Shown here: piece by piece, positions 20,399-30,972 of the stretch
Layout of the letters: the number at the start of each line of letters is the position of its first letter
Position numbering within the stretch: the first letter of the stretch is position 1
Origin: Symbiodinium natans
Lineage: Eukaryota > Sar > Dinophyceae > Suessiales > Symbiodiniaceae
DNA: 52,500 bases
Assembly: GCA_905221605.1 (NCBI GenBank)
Contig: CAJNDS010002179.1
Span: 1,402,026-1,454,525, forward strand
Direction: 5' to 3'
The notes under the pieces: model-generated
The model's database searches: none
What the model was told of the DNA's origin: nothing
The model's input: the letters and a program-made list of their open reading frames with translations, nothing else
Translations under genes and position numbers: made by a program

Positions 20399-23300
20399 TC
20401 AAGGTTCAACTACCTCGACAACAACCTCCTTATCGGCCACGTCAACATCCGTAACTGGGACGACTGTCAGTATGACCTCGAGCACATCATCCTCCAGCAC
20501 CTCTTCCTCTACTGCATCAACTGCGACGTCCACGTCCTCGAGCCTGACAAGCAGCTCGCAAACCCATACTGCCACCAGCATGACGACCAGCTCTAGCACA
20601 TCGACGTCTACAGCCACGGCTACATCAACAGCCACAACAGAGTCGACGACAAGCAGCACGGCCACCGCAAGCACAACCACAACCAAGACCGCCACCAGCA
20701 TGACAACGTCCACGTCCAGCACAACATCCTCAACCTCAACAACAGGTACGGCGACAACGCTTACGCATACGTCTAGCACCAGCAGCCAGACAACCAGCAC
20801 GATGACCACGCAAACCGCAACAACCAGCACCAGCAAGACGGTGTCTACCACCACAGTCACCACCACCTCACGGACTGCCACAACTACTGTCAGCGCCACA
20901 AGTTCCATCACATCCACAAGTGCCACTATCACTAGTAGCATCTCAACAAGCATTTCTACCACCAGCAGGACTTCCTCCATGACGACAAGCTCAAGCGCAA
21001 CCTCAACCACATCCCTGTCCAGCACGACATCAGCAACAGCGACCACATCCACAAGTACCTCAGGCACTTTAACAAGTACCTCAGGCACATCTACCATAAC
21101 ATCGAGTACTACAGAAACCTCCACAAGCTCAGTTTCCAGCACGACATCAGTGACGACAACCGAAAGCAGCACTACAATTTCCAGAACCTCGACGTCCACA
21201 AGTACTTCAGGGACATCCACCATCACGACCAGCTCAACCGCAACCTCGAGCACAACGTCAGGTACTACAACAAGCTCCAGAACCTCGACGTCCACAAGTA
21301 CTTCAGGGACATCCTCCACTACGTCAAGTACGACGGCAAGCTCATCAACATCTATCTCCAGCACCACGTCAGGCACAACAACTGAAAGCAGCACCACAAG
21401 TTCCAGAACTTGGACGTCCACCAGCACTACAGAGACATCCACCATCACGACAAGTTCCACTGGAACCTCCACAACATCTATTTCCAGTACGACGTCACGC
21501 ACAACAACAAGAAGCAGCACCTTTACTTTTACAACTTCGACTTCCACAAGCAGCTCCAGCACGTCAACAGCGACAGCAACTTCAACTATGACCTCCACAA
21601 CCTCTATTTCCAGCACGACATCAGTGACATTTACAACTTCCAGAACCTCGACGTCCACAAGTACTTCAGGGACATCCACCATCACGACAAGCTCAACCGC
21701 AACCTCGAGCACAACGTCAGGTACAACAACAAGCTCCAGAACCTCGACGTCCACAAGTACTTCAGGAACATCCTCCACTACGTCAAGTACGACGGCAAGC
21801 TCATCAACATCTATCTCCAGCACCACGTCAGGCACAACAACTGAAAGCAGCACCACAAGTTCCAGAACTTGGACGTCCACCAGCACTACAGAGACATCCA
21901 CCATCACGACAAGTTCCACTGGAACCTCCACAACATCTATTTCCAGTACGACGTCACGCACAACAACAAGAAGCAGCACCTTTACTTTTACAACTTCGAC
22001 TTCCACAAGCAGCTCCAGCACGTCAACAGCGACAGCAACTTCAACTATGACCTCCACAACCTCTATTTCCAGCACGACATCAGTGACATTTACAACTTCC
22101 AGAACCTCGACGTCCACAAGTACTTCAGGGACATCCACCATCACGACAAGCTCAACCGCAACCTCGAGCACAACGTCAGGTACAACAACAAGCTCCAGAA
22201 CCTCGACGTCCACAAGTACTTCAGGAACATCCTCCACTACGTCAAGTACGACGGCAAGCTCATCAACATCTATCTCCAGCACCACGTCAGGCACAACAAC
22301 TGAAAGCAGCACCACAAGTTCCAGAACTTGGACGTCCACCAGCACTACAGAGACATCCACCATCACGACAAGTTCCACTGGAACCTCCACAACATCTATT
22401 TCCAGTACGACGTCACGCACAACAACAAGAAGCAGCACCTCTACTTTGACATCTTCGACTTCCACAAGCAGCTCCAGCACGTCAACAGCGACCGCAACTT
22501 CAAGTATGACCTCCACAACCTCTATTTCCAGGACGACATCAGTGACAACAACCGCAAGCAGCACTACAATCTCCAGAACCTCGACGTCCACTAGTACTTC
22601 AGAAACATCCACCATCACGACAAGCTCAACCGCAACCTCAACAACATCCCTGTCCAGCACGACATCAGCAACAGCAACCACAAGCAGCAGCACAAGTTCC
22701 ACAACTTGGACGTTCACAAGTACCTCAGGCACATCCACCATCACAACAGTCACCGTTACAACCTCCACCAGATCCACATCAATAACAACAACTCGCACGA
22801 CTTTTACCATCACAAGCTCTGCGACTAGCACTGCGACAAGCACTTTAACAAGTACCTCAGGCACATCTACCATGACATCGAGTAGTACAGCAACCTCCAC
22901 AAGCTCAGTTTCTAGCACGACATCAGTGACAACAACCGAAAGCAGCACCACAAGTTCCAGAACGCGGACGTCTACCAGTACCTCAGAGACATCCACCATC
23001 ACGACAAGTTCAACTGCAACCTCTACAACATCCATGTCGAGCACGACGTCAGTCACAACAACCGAAAGCAGCACTACAATTTCCAGAACCCAGACATCCA
23101 CCAGTGCTTCAGGGACATCCACCATGACGACCAGCTCAACCGCAACCTCGAGCGCAACGTCAGGTACAACAACAAGCTCCAGAACCTCGACGTCCACAAG
23201 TACTTCAGGGACATCCTCCACTACGTCAAGTACGACGGCAAGCTCATCAACATCCATCTCCAGCACCACGTCAGGCACAACAACTGAAAGCAGCACCACC

Positions 23301-25261
23301 AGTTCCAGAACTTGGACGTCCACCAGCACTACAGAGACATCCACCATCACGACAAGTTCCACTGGAACCTCCACAACATCTATTTCCAGTACGACGTCAC
23401 GCACAACAACAAGAAGCAGCACCTCCACTTTCACAACTTCGACTTCCACAAGCAGCTCCAGCACGTCAACAGCGACCGCAACTTCAAGTATGACCTCCAC
23501 AACCTCTATTTCCAGGACGACATCAGTGACAACAACCGCAAGCAGCACTACAATCTCCAGAACCTCGACGTCCACTAGTACTTCAGAAACATCCACCATC
23601 ACGACAAGCTCAACCGCAACCTCAACAACATCCCTGTCCAGCACGACATCAGCAACAGCAACCACAAGCAGCAGCACAAATTCCGCGACTTGGACGTCCA
23701 CAAGTACCTCAGGCACATCCACCATCACAACAGTCACCGTTACAACCTCCACCAGATCCACATCAATAACAACAACTCGCACGACTTTTACCATCACAAG
23801 CTCTGCGACTAGCACTGCGACAAGCACTCTAACAAGTACCTCAGGCACATCTACCATGACATCGAGTAGTACAGCAACCTCCACAAGCTCAGTTTCTAGC
23901 ACGACATCAGTGACAACAACCGAAAGCAGCACTACAATTTCCAGAACCTCGACATCCACCAGTACTTCAGAGACAGCCACCATCACGACGAGCTCAACTG
24001 CAACCTCAACAACATCCCTGTCCAGCACGACATCAGCAACAGCAACCACAAGCAGCAGCACAAATTCCGCAACCTCGACGTCCACAAGTACCTCAGACAC
24101 ATCCACCATCACGACAAGTTCCACGACGAGCTCCACCATCTCCGTTTCCAGCACGACGTCAGACACATTAACACAGAGCAGCACCACAAGCTCAAGAACC
24201 CTGACGTCCAGCAGTACGTCAGGTACATCGACAAGTACAACGAGCACAACTGCAACCTCTACGACATTCACTTCGAGCACGACCTCGGGCACAACAACTG
24301 AAAGCAGTACCACAAGTTCCAGAACCTGGACGTCTACAAGTACCTCAAGCACATCCACCATCACAACAATGACCGCGACAACGTCGACCTCATCTACATC
24401 CGTCACAGTGACTGGCACAACTACGACAAGCACAGTCAGCCGGACAAGCACCACAACTTTGACCTTGACGACGACTTCGGGCACGTCCACCCTGACATCC
24501 AGCCGCACCGCAACTTCTACAACATCCACGTCGATATCTACATCGAGCACAGCAACTACCAGCGCGACAACAACTTCGACATCCACCAGCCACACTTCCA
24601 CGAGCACCTCCGCCACATTCACCTCGACGACCTCAGTCTCCATCACAGCCACGAGCTCCACAAGCGCCACCTCCACGAGCAGCACGGGCACATCCTTGAC
24701 TTCCACGACCAGCAGAAGCACATCTACAACAAGCACAGGAACCACAAAGACTGCCACCTCCACCACCGAAACATCAACATCCAGTGCCTCCACAACCACC
24801 TCATCCTCAACAGCCACCCGTACGTCCCAGACCTCCACCAGCAGTACAGTGACGTCCACATCACGGACTCATACAACGTCGACGACAACATCCGTGACCA
24901 CGACAACAACGTCGCGCACCACCAGCACAATCACCACCACAACCCTGACCACGACAGCCACAACGACCCGGTCGACAACCAGTACGTCGGACAGCACCAC
25001 CACAACTGCCAGCACAACAGCCACTGGAACCGAAGCTTGGTAGCCCAGTGGTACCCTTCACTTTTTTTTTTTTGCTTATGGGTTCCCTAAAAATAGTAGC
25101 CAGCCCCAAAAACAGGGTGCCCTTTAGCATGATAGGGTCACTGGGCCACCAAGGAAACAACGGCGACGCAAACAGCCTCGACTTCGACTTCGAGCTCCAG
25201 CTCCCGGACAGCCTCGACGTCCAGCTCGACGAGCTCCTCTTCCAGCAGCTTCTTAGCTTGA
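20399..25261 (+). CDS. Large Ser/Thr-rich mucin-like protein with tandem repeats
   Basis: A frame of more than 1,500 codons is almost entirely Thr and Ser (ACN, TCN, AGC/AGT), with scattered Ala, Gly, Val, Ile and Glu and almost no Pro. It opens after the acceptor GTCTCACAG (20390-20398), followed by codons for GSTTSTTTSLSATSTS. Units such as SRTSTSTSTSGTSTITTSS and SRTWTSTSTTETSTITTSS recur. A 459-bp block repeats in tandem (equivalent points at 21410, 21869 and 22328) and part of it again 984 bp later (23312). The frame meets TAG at 25041-25043 inside an inverted-repeat element (25036-25153). Taking that element out as an intron continues the frame with ETTATQTASTSTSSSSS to TGA 25259-25261. 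Such a chain would be a heavily O-glycosylated, extended surface or secreted protein (inference from composition). No signal peptide or anchor is in this exon. Confidence 0.65.
25036..25153. mobile_element. Family IV inverted-repeat element inside the mucin-like frame, candidate GC-AG intron
   Basis: The ends CTTGGTAGCCCAGTGG and TCACTGGGCCACCAAG are inverted repeats. The flanks GAAG (25032-25035) and GAAA (25154-25157) look like a 4-bp target duplication with one change. If bases 25035-25153 (GC...AG, 119 nt) are spliced, the Ser/Thr frame continues without a stop. A second copy at 40472-40593 has a perfect TTAG duplication. Confidence 0.72.
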
Positions 25262-25577
25262 AGGAAGGGGCTTAGGGCGTAGGGCTTAGGGCTTAAGGTT
25301 TTTTTTTAGGGTTTAGGTTTTTTAGGGTTTTCAGGGTTTAGGGTTCAGGGTTTAGGGTTTAGGGTGTTGCCCAGCTTAAAGGAAGAGGCTGGGGCTAGTT
25401 GGCCTTTAACCTTGTTGTGGTTGTACATGATTTGTTTTTTGGCAAACAAGCAGTGAACCTTTTTGGGCTAGGGTATTCAGCCCCTAAGATGAAGGAAGGC
25501 GCCTTAGGTCGCATTTTGCCTTTGCGCTTGCGTGTGTCATGCCGGCACGTGCTTGGCAGAGAGACAAGCGTTGGTAA
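25262..25577. other. Spacer with degenerate arrays
   Basis: Short telomere-like repeats at about 25266-25366. No convincing exon in 25370-25577. Confidence 0.5.
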
Positions 25578-25679
25578 GACTGTGAAATCTGTCAAGGTTC
25601 GGACACTACAAGCACGACAGCAAGCACTAGTACCAGCCGCAGCGGCTTGCCTCATAACATTTCTGCCCGGAACGCTTGA
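25578..25679 (+). CDS. Short Ser/Thr-rich exon-like segment
   Basis: The frame reads DCEICQGSDTTSTTASTSTS then RSGLPHNISARNA and stops at TGA 25677-25679. The bases TCAAGGTTC before the Thr run also occur at the start of the large block (20399-20407), so it may be a duplicated stalk exon. The stop suggests a terminal exon or decay. Confidence 0.35.
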   Translation, partial: DCEICQGSDTTSTTASTSTSRSGLPHNISARNA

Positions 25680-25710
25680 GCGGCTTGCATTTTCAAGCTG
25701 CGCAGGAGTT

Positions 25711-25795
25711 AAGGGGTTTAGGGGTTTAGAGGGGTTTAGGGGGGTTTAGGGGGGTTTAGGGGGGTTTAGGGGGGTTTAGGGGGGTTTAGGGCTTT
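25711..25795. repeat. GGGGGTTTAGG variant array
   Basis: Six or more units of GGTTTAGGGG with lengthened G runs. Confidence 0.8.
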
Positions 25796-25802
25796 CGGGC
25801 TA

Positions 25803-25924
25803 TTCTGGGAAGGCAGCACTACTACATCCAGCACCTCCAGCACGACAACCACCAGCAGTGCCCTTGACGAATGGGGTGGGGGGTTTGGCAGAAGTGCACG
25901 AGCTGTTGGACCTTGGTGGAAGTG
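25803..25924 (+). CDS. Short Ser/Thr-rich exon-like segment
   Basis: The frame reads FWEGSTTTSSTSSTTTTSSA then LDEWGGGFGRSARAVGPWWK and ends at TG|GTTTAGGG. It resembles the stalk sequence upstream and lies on the same strand between two telomere-like arrays. Confidence 0.4.
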
Positions 25925-26979
25925 GTTTAGGGTTTAGGGTTTAGGGTTTAGGGTTTAGGGTTTAGGGTTTAGGGTTCCCCCCCCCCAGCGATTTTGGCAA
26001 GTAGTCCAACCCTAGGTTGCTGAGGAACAGCGAGTTATGTACATTCAACTTGTCACCTTGAGTCAGCTCGTTGCACGTGGCGTGCCGTTGCAAGGTTCAC
26101 TGACCTGCATGACTACTATTTGCACAGAAGATGATGTTGTGTTCTTTTTCGGGGTTCCTAAGCAAAAAGCCGACAGCGCCTGCGTGGTTAAACCACAGGG
26201 ACTCTCGTGGTTTAGTTGTTCTGGCCTGGCAACAGGGAGGTCCATATGCAATAAAGCAAGGGCGAAGTCGCGACTACTATAGGGGCCTGAAGAATCAGAA
26301 TAGGATTTGGGGGGGGGGGGGGGGAATTTATTCTAGTGCAATTATATAGGGACCATAAGGGAATACTAGTAGTATTTATTCCGACCCCTATATTAGATTT
26401 CTCTTACGCTCTTTGAGACTTTGTAAACACCCCACATGGGGGATCTTAGGGTAGAAGGTGCACACAGAAGGCTCAGATGTTCGAAATTGTTCACAGTTGC
26501 GAAAACGGGGGGGGGGGCGTTTTAGCTGTCTGAGTAGTAGTATTTCACGCTCCAAAATTGTTGGTCTGCATGATTCAGGAAATCCGGTGCTTTGCTAGTT
26601 GAAACAAACAGTTGTCCAAAAACTCCCGAAACATCGTTTCAGACTGTCTTTCAACGAAAAGCTTGGCGGGGGCGTTAGTGTAGGAGCCATCCTCTTAGCA
26701 AAGTTGTGCAGCGAATGTGTAGGATGGGCATCCCACCAGGATGTGAAACGAAAGAGTAAACTCCCACCTAACTCCCATCACAGTAATTAAATGTTATCCA
26801 TCATCGTGGCCTGTGTTCAAGAATGTTCAAGAACTTTCAAGTGTCGCGAAATGTTAGTTTGGCTTGTCTGCTTGGCGGGCGTGAAAACAAACCCTGCCTT
26901 TAACCCTAAAACCCTAAAACCCCATAAACCCCATACCCTATGAACCCTAAACCCTCTAAACCCTACCAGACCCTAAAAG
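25925..26979. other. Arrays and weak open frames
   Basis: TTTAGGG array at about 25925-25975. Frames at 26037-26282 and 26599-26790 have some protein character but no splice context or paralogue. A 16-base G run at about 26309 and a segment at 26340-26395 shared with 18880-18930 are present. Confidence 0.4.
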
Positions 26980-27102
26980 AGGTGCGCCTCCCTTCACCTG
27001 GTGCCGCCGGTTCTGGGGCGGTATTCCAGCAGAGCCCAGCTGCCAGGCCCGCGAGGAGGAGGCTTCCGATGGGGGGAGGGTCTGTGGCTCAGAGGCAAGG
27101 GT
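26980..27102 (+). CDS. Possible exon before an array
   Basis: GC-rich segment ending AGAGGCAAG directly before GGTTTAGGG. More than one frame is open, so no product is given. Support is the exon-to-array junction and composition. Confidence 0.3.
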
Positions 27103-27162
27103 TTAGGGTTTAGGGTTTAGGGTTTAGGGTTTAGGGTTTAGGGTTTAGGGTTTAGGGTTTAG
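27103..27162. repeat. Interstitial telomere-like array (TTTAGGG)n
   Basis: About nine units, ending TTTAG at the acceptor of the following exon. Confidence 0.85.
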
Positions 27163-27251
27163 GGAACAAGTGGGAGCGAACGCGAGACTTTGTGGGCGCA
27201 ATGCTGACTGCAGACCTGCCAAAGAAGTCACGAAGAAGCCCTGAACCTTAA
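27163..27251 (+). CDS. C-terminal exon-like segment
   Basis: The array's last TTTAG serves as acceptor. The frame reads NKWERTRDFVGAMLTADLPK then KSRRSPEP and stops at TAA 27249-27251 in a CCCTAAA-type run. Basic tail, no recognised motif. Confidence 0.45.
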
Positions 27252-28100
27252 ACCCTATAAACCCTAAACCCTAAACCATGCATGGGATCTCGGGCTTCTG
27301 ATGCACTCTTCTCTCTCGTGACTCTCGCGTGGTCCTCCGAGCGCGGATCCTCACCCTAGATTTAGAAAAACACCTAGTCTAAATTCCTTGTGGGCCGGGA
27401 TTCCCCAGCCTGAGGCCATCTGTGCTCAGACTCGTTTTGTTTCACCCTTCGGGTTCAGGGTTTACAGCTGCAACAAAAGAGAGCCAAACTTGTAGGCTCG
27501 CTGGGGCCCGCAGGACTGGTGCATCGCGCCGGCAGGGACGTCGCAGCGCGCATGCGATGGACAGACGACACAGGGCAGGCAGTTTGGGGCTTTGAGGGCT
27601 GGTTTTGGGCACACTGAAGTTTATCAATGTTTGGTGAGTTTGGTGGTGTCTGGGGGGCTTGGTGCTTCATTTCCCGGAACTCATGGAATGAAGGGCTTTG
27701 GGCGGGGAGGGCGGATGACTGTCGGATTTTGAGCTTTGAGCGGAAGAGGGGCTGTTGGCTCCAAATCCCGGTGCACTCTAAGTTCTATGGGCCCTTAATA
27801 TTGACATGGTCCCTTACCCGCGTTAACGTGTGATGTATGGGCCCTTGGGCTGTATAGGGTGAAACAAGGGGCCCTCTTTTAAGAGCCCATACTAAGGGAC
27901 CAAGAAACTACCCCAGGATGAACTTAAATGGCGTTGAGGGGGTGAGAGTTGAATCCTGAAGGAAGATGTGAGGTCAACACATCTGCACTAGTTGGAAGCA
28001 GAACCCCTGGAGCTGCAGACCCCCTAAACCCTAAACCCCAAACCCCAACTGCAATCCCCTCCCCTTAAACCGTAAGGATCCCATCCTAAAAACCCTGGAG
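27252..28100. other. Spacer with a family VI element
   Basis: 27786-27915 carries TATGGGCCCTTGGGCTGTAT, TTTTAAGAG and AAGGGACC as in the 6622-6731 element. No convincing exon. Confidence 0.5.
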
Positions 28101-28887
28101 GTTGCTTTGTCCTGCCGCCACGTCGGCGCCTGCGAGCTCAGCGCATTCCTGCGAGACCTGCGCCACAGTGTCACTTTGCGGAAGACGTTTGGAGCCTATG
28201 TAGGGTTTGGGGTTAGGGTTTAGGGTTTAGGGTTTAGGGTTCCATTATCCTGCCCATAAGAAGGCACCTGGAGGAGCCCAACGGAGGCGCAGTGGGCTAC
28301 AGCCTGTCTGGCGAGGTGCGCTGGGGCCCCAATGCGAGCTGCGAGGTTGATGAGTCCGGCATCGACGGATACCAAGCGCCTTTGCCCGACTTGGGTGTGG
28401 GAGGGCTCGGGGGCTCAGGGCTTAGGGGAGCCCTAAACCCCGAGCCCTAAACCCGAACCTTTCTGAAAGCTAGACTCGAGGCATGTGCCTTTTTGGGGGG
28501 CATTCAAGAAACTGACCAGGTGTGGCTGGTGAATGACTGCGGCGATCAGCTCGAGCTGGTGGGCAGTGTGGTCAAGAAAGAAAGCTGGAGCCTGGAGATG
28601 TTGACCTGCTGCGGTCCATCTTGGTATCTCAGTAGTAGAGTCGGTAGCCTTTAACCTTGGTAACATCATGCCCTGAGAATCCCAAAGGTTAACCTTTAGT
28701 TCCCCTAGGCACTGGACAACTAAGGTATGCTGTGTACTTGAAGCCCACGGAGGTGTCGACCGAGGCCACGGCCTTCGCAATCACCCCGTATCGAGGCTCT
28801 CAAGTCTTCAGGGCAGCAACTTTGCCACTACTGCAGCGCACCATGACGACCATCAGCAGCACCACCTGGACCGATGTCTCTGCCTGA
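28101..28887 (+). CDS. Unrecognised Cys-containing domain protein, copy 2 (four exons)
   Basis: Proposed exons: 28101-28199, 28238-28375, 28520-28623 and 28725-28887. Exon 1 reads VALSCRHVGACELSAFLRDL. Exon 2 ends at GYQ after SGEVRWGPNASCEVDESG. Exon 3 reads VWLVNDCGDQLELVGSVVKK, then a CC pair. Exon 4 reads YAVYLKPTEVSTEATAFAIT then PLLQRTMTTISSTT and stops at TGA 28885-28887. All joins keep phase and reproduce the order of motifs in the uninterrupted copy at 139-670. Introns: 28200-28237 (38 nt, only telomere-like repeat), 28376-28519 (GC-AG) and 28624-28724 (GT-AG, family III element). The Thr-containing tail is shorter than in copy 1. Function unknown; Cys pairs suggest an extracellular fold (inference). 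An upstream exon is needed for the start codon. Confidence 0.68.
28200..28237 (+). other. Proposed 38-nt intron made of telomere-like repeat
   Basis: Begins GTAGGGTTTGGGGTTAGGG and ends TTTAG, flanked by phase-0 exons. Reading through meets TAG. It is unusually short, so an alternative is that exon 1 belongs elsewhere. Confidence 0.4.
28376..28519 (+). other. Proposed GC-AG intron, 144 nt
   Basis: Starts GCGCCTTTGCCC after GGATACCAA and ends CTGACCAG. Removal gives GGA TAC CAA GTG TGG, the same residues (GYQVW) as copy 1. ACCA stands at both borders and may be an old target duplication. The inside holds the perfect inverted pair GGGCTCGGGG and CCCCGAGCCC. Confidence 0.62.
28624..28724 (+). 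mobile_element. Family III introner-like element acting as a GT-AG intron
   Basis: The 96-bp element 28628-28723 is flanked by GGTAT (28623-28627 and 28724-28728). The donor GT comes from the duplicated target and the acceptor AAG from the element's last AA plus the first G of the right duplication. Splicing 28624-28724 restores TCT TGG TAT GCT GTG exactly. Related copies are at 17636 and 48051. Confidence 0.78.
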
Positions 28888-29883
28888 ATAGGGCTTGTGG
28901 GTTTAGGGTGTAGGGTTTAGAAGTGCCGGGTGAGTTATGATTAAGATTCGGGGTTCGTGGGGCGCGGTATTCGTTTTAGATCTTCTTGCTACCTGGTCGG
29001 CATGTCGGATTGCCCGGCAAAGGAATAACCACTGCCTGGAACCACCTCAATACTCCACACAGCCAACAACAGATGTTGGGGGGGGGGGGGGTTGTAGGGG
29101 GGTTGGGCAATGAGCAGCAACAAACAGGACAGTCCTCAATCCGGAAGCAACCCCGCCTGCAAAGAAACCTAGACCCTAAATCGCAAATCCCTCTCCCTCG
29201 TCATTCGTTTTATTGAAAATTGCATGTCCCCTTCTTTAGGAGGCGCAAGCCCTTCCCTTTTTGGTTGTAGTAGGGAGTTGGGGAATTCAGGTTCCGTAGA
29301 TCATCGCTGAAATGCTTACTTAAAGGATATAAGGTGCCCTAATTCCCCCATACGAGCCAGCAAGCTTGGCGGCAGGACCACGTCAACGTTCACGGACTTG
29401 ACCCTCGGTTGAGGGTTGCTGTTTTTTTCCTTGTTTTCGGGCTTCGGGTCTTGTTTAGGTGTTGTTTGTGACCTTGGCCCTCCTCTTCTGTGGTGAGGGG
29501 AGAAGGGTCTTGCACCGGGCCGCGTAGTCCCACAATTCTCGTCATATTCTCGTGAATAACACAAGGAAACCAAGGCATTGTAAGGTCACCACGCTACACT
29601 TCATGGACTAGCTCCGATGCAAGTTCACCACCGGTTTTGCACTCCATCGCACATCAGGGCCTAGAAGCTGCATGTCAGCTGATCCTTCCTGCTCTCTCCT
29701 CTTCAAAGATCATCCCACGTGATTCTTTAGGCTTGCGGGGCGGGAGAGGGGGGTGAGAAGTCGAAGTCACTCGGCTGTTCCGTCTGACGTTTCAGAGAGT
29801 GGTCGGTTGGGACGACGTTGGGAGTTGATCCAACATTGGGTTGTTCATGTTGTTCTCATTGCCCTAAGCCTTATAAGCCCTAA
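28888..29883. other. Spacer without convincing genes
   Basis: A G run at about 29079-29092 and scattered CCCTAAA motifs. Overlapping minus-strand frames at 29316-29578 lack support. Confidence 0.5.
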
Positions 29884-30029
29884 ACCCGGGCTTTGGGACT
29901 TCGAGGAACCCGGTCCGCGTGGATGGCTGCGTTGGCTTTGCCACGCCGGATACGGCTGCGCTCCTTGGCATGGACAGGTCCTGAAGTCCCTACAAGGAGC
30001 CTACGGCCCTAGTGCCCACCAAAACCCCT
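29884..30029 (+). CDS. Weak coding-like segment
   Basis: One frame reads PGLWDFEEPGPRGWLRWLCH then AGYGCAPWHGQVLKSLQGAY and stops at TGA near 30029. No clear splice context; Trp-rich. Reported only for completeness. Confidence 0.25.
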
Positions 30030-30822
30030 GAACTTAAAAGCCGCAAGCCCTGAAAGCTTTTTTTGGGACAGTTTAGGATTTAATTAAGTGATTCTGGGGC
30101 TCATGGTGCTGAGATGATGCCTTTGCGCGGCTTCAGTCGACACACGTGGGTTGATAGGGCTGGGGGGGGCGCTAGAAACAGGGTTAAGGGTTTAGGGTAT
30201 AGTATGGGTATAGGGTTCAGGGTTCAGAGTTGGTTACATGGTTTGGGGTCCCCCCGCCCCTCCCCCCGCCGCGCGCGGCCGCGACACGTGCCGACGCATC
30301 ACCATGCGCCACCGCGCCGCGACGTGAGATGCCTGCAATCATCCGCTTGAATACACTCTTCGGGGCTTCGGCCTTGTAAATCCTGTTCCGGTTGACCCTA
30401 AGTGCCAAAAGCCCCGCGTACGGCCCTCAGATCAATCACGCAGCAGGAGTCCCAGCTTCTAAGAGCCCGAAGCCCTGGGAAAGTCCGAGGTTTGAAGAGA
30501 ACACCGAGCTGGTGGCACAGGCAACGTCTAAGAGGGTTTAGGGTTTAGGGTTTAGTTTAGGGTTTAGGGTTTAGGGTTTAGGGTTTAGGGTTATGAGGGT
30601 TTAGGGGGGGGGGGGTAAACGGTTGCAGACACAACCCTGAACACCCCTGAACACCAACATTGAGCTTCATTGGGTGGATGGGTAGGACGGATAAAGCCCA
30701 GAATCCCTGAAGCGCAGTCGTAAGCTCTGCTCTCCTTCCCTTAGGGTTTAGGGCTTAGGGTTTAGGGAAATGGAGCCCTGCAGTACAGCCTGGGACAGCC
30801 TCAGAACCCTCAACCTTGCCAG
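30030..30822. other. Spacer with telomere-like array and very GC-rich patch
   Basis: Array at about 30534-30600 following TCTAAGAG. A CpG-rich patch lies at 30250-30325. No convincing exon. Confidence 0.5.
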
Positions 30823-30972
30823 GTCATTCAGGAGGTGGTGGCTTCGGCAGCGGGTCCTGATATCCATCCAGAGTATGTGCGCCCAGGGGGGAAGGCTTCA
30901 AGGTTTGGTGAAGGTGCAGCATGGGTTTTGACGGCTTCCAGAGGCCAACCCGTGCTCACCTGCCCACGCTGA
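30823..30972 (+). CDS. Exon-like segment, function unknown
   Basis: A good acceptor (CAACCTTGCCAG, 30811-30822) precedes a frame reading VIQEVVASAAGPDIHPEYVR, then PGGKASRFGEGAAWVLTASR, closing at TGA 30970-30972. Several GT dinucleotides inside could be the real donor. Codon character is strong. No partner exon is proven; gene B starts 430 bp downstream. Confidence 0.5.
   Translation, partial: VIQEVVASAAGPDIHPEYVRPGGKASRFGEGAAWVLTASRGQPVLTCPR

Noticed and set aside
20399-24859. Minus-strand open frame of about 1,486 codons rich in Val, Leu, Glu and Asp
   Set aside because: It is the mirror of the ACN/TCN/AGC codon pattern on the plus strand, which removes stops from one antisense frame. 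It ends where the pattern ends and has no independent support.
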